NCBI GenBank assembly: GCA_017308595.1
Contig: JAFKER010000024.1
Coordinates: forward strand, 1 to 33,520
DNA from: Afipia sp.
GTDB taxonomy: Bacteria; Pseudomonadota; Alphaproteobacteria; Rhizobiales; Xanthobacteraceae
Direction of reading: 5' to 3'
Length of the DNA: 33,520 bases
The position numbers and the translations under genes were made by a program. The notes under the pieces were generated by a model. That model did not search any database, was not told where the DNA came from, and saw only the letters and a program-made list of their open reading frames with translations. This document shows positions 33,245-33,520 of this stretch, piece after piece (positions within the stretch are counted from its first letter, which is position 1; every line of letters starts with the position of its first letter).

Positions 33245-33520
33245 TTGCCCTCGTTTATAAGTAGACTCTGTTCTGGTTTTCGCCCCTGCTGGAGCGGTTG
33301 GCGAACTCGGTCGGTGTAAGCCCTTTGAGGCTCGTGTGGGGTCGGTTTGTGTTGTAGTCGATCCTCCAGTGCTCGATGATCTGCCGGGCCTCGTTGAGGT
33401 TGGCGAACAGGTGTTCGTTGAGGCACTCGTCTCGCAGGCGGCCATTAAAGCTCTCGACGAAGCCGTTCTGCATCGGTTTGCCCGGCGCGATATAGTGCCA
33501 CTCGATGCCGAACTCCTCCT
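33229..33520 (-). mobile_element. IS3-family insertion sequence, one end (partial)
   Basis: The element begins with TGACCTGCCCCCCTGATT at 33229, a TG-started C-rich terminus as in IS3-family inverted repeats. Inside it the C-terminal end of an IS3-type OrfB transposase runs on the - strand, so this is the 3' end of the element. The opposite terminus and OrfA lie right of the window. The insertion interrupts the GHKL ATPase gene. No target duplication can be checked with one end only. Confidence 0.85.
33255..33520 (-). CDS. IS3-family transposase OrfB, C-terminal part (partial)
   Basis: An 87-residue C-terminal fragment with the frame open to the window edge. It contains [33 protein letters not shown] and [18 protein letters not shown], the rve integrase-core end of IS3-family transposases. 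The Glu of [11 protein letters not shown] is the last acidic residue of the DDE triad; the two Asp residues lie outside. The stop TAA is at 33255-33257. The gene start is beyond 33520. Confidence 0.92.
   Translation of the reverse strand, partial: EEFGIEWHYIAPGKPMQNGFVESFNGRLRDECLNEHLFANLNEARQIIEHWRIDYNTNRPHTSLKGLTPTEFANRSSRGENQNRVYL

Noticed and set aside
1-33520. CRISPR array, tRNA or rRNA genes
   Set aside because: No regularly spaced direct repeats and no cloverleaf or rRNA-like stretch were recognised by eye; short tRNAs could still be missed without a tRNA-scan search.

Overview
The window is chromosomal DNA from a GC-rich alphaproteobacterium. The most likely source is the Bradyrhizobiaceae/Nitrobacteraceae group (Bradyrhizobium, Rhodopseudomonas, Afipia, Nitrobacter). 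The evidence is the ribosomal gene order with adk between secY and rpsM, an Omp2b/Porin_2-type porin, an ATP12-type chaperone, and intergenic palindromes of the kind dispersed through these genomes. The genus assignment is inference; no 16S gene is present.

Positions 1-11979 hold the end of the S10 operon and the whole spc and alpha operons on the + strand: rplB (end only), rpsS, rplV, rpsC, rplP, rpmC, rpsQ, rplN, rplX, rplE, rpsN, rpsH, rplF, rplR, rpsE, rpmD, rplO, secY, adk, rpsM, rpsK, rpoA, rplQ. Three things are unusual. Palindromic repeats sit in the rpsE/rpmD, rplO/secY, rpoA/rplQ and post-rplQ gaps. A terminator-like hairpin separates rpsK from rpoA. Adenylate kinase carries a tail of about 115 residues, rich in Lys and Ala and resembling histone H1. 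A strong intrinsic terminator at 12087-12113 closes the cluster.

Positions 12.2-18.7 kb look like an accessory segment: an SDR oxidoreductase, an alpha/beta hydrolase whose nucleophile elbow lacks serine, a MarR regulator, a major porin behind a hairpin-rich leader, a possible small RNA, and a medium-chain oxidoreductase divergent from an HxlR regulator.

Positions 18.7-25.8 kb look like the core again. A tightly coupled degQ/degP-type protease, rarA and an RluC-type pseudouridine synthase overlap at ATGA junctions. They are followed by a secreted proline-rich protein, an ATP12 chaperone, and a FliK-like protein overlapping a small FlhB C-terminal-like protein.

Positions 25.8-32.6 kb hold mixed genes: a class D beta-lactamase homologue with a possible Tat signal, a SnoaL-like protein, an AT-rich membrane protein, a muconolactone-isomerase-like protein, a TetR regulator divergent from a Tat-exported hydrolase with a clear operator palindrome between them, a TonB C-terminal-like secreted protein, a DUF4260 protein, and the propionyl-CoA carboxylase beta subunit.

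After 32.6 kb the composition turns AT-rich. A GHKL (MORC/Hsp90-like) ATPase gene begins there and is cut at about 33229 by an IS3-family element that runs off the window. This is probably the edge of a genomic, possibly defence-related, island. It is the most promising lead to foreign biology here, but only its first 530 bases are visible.
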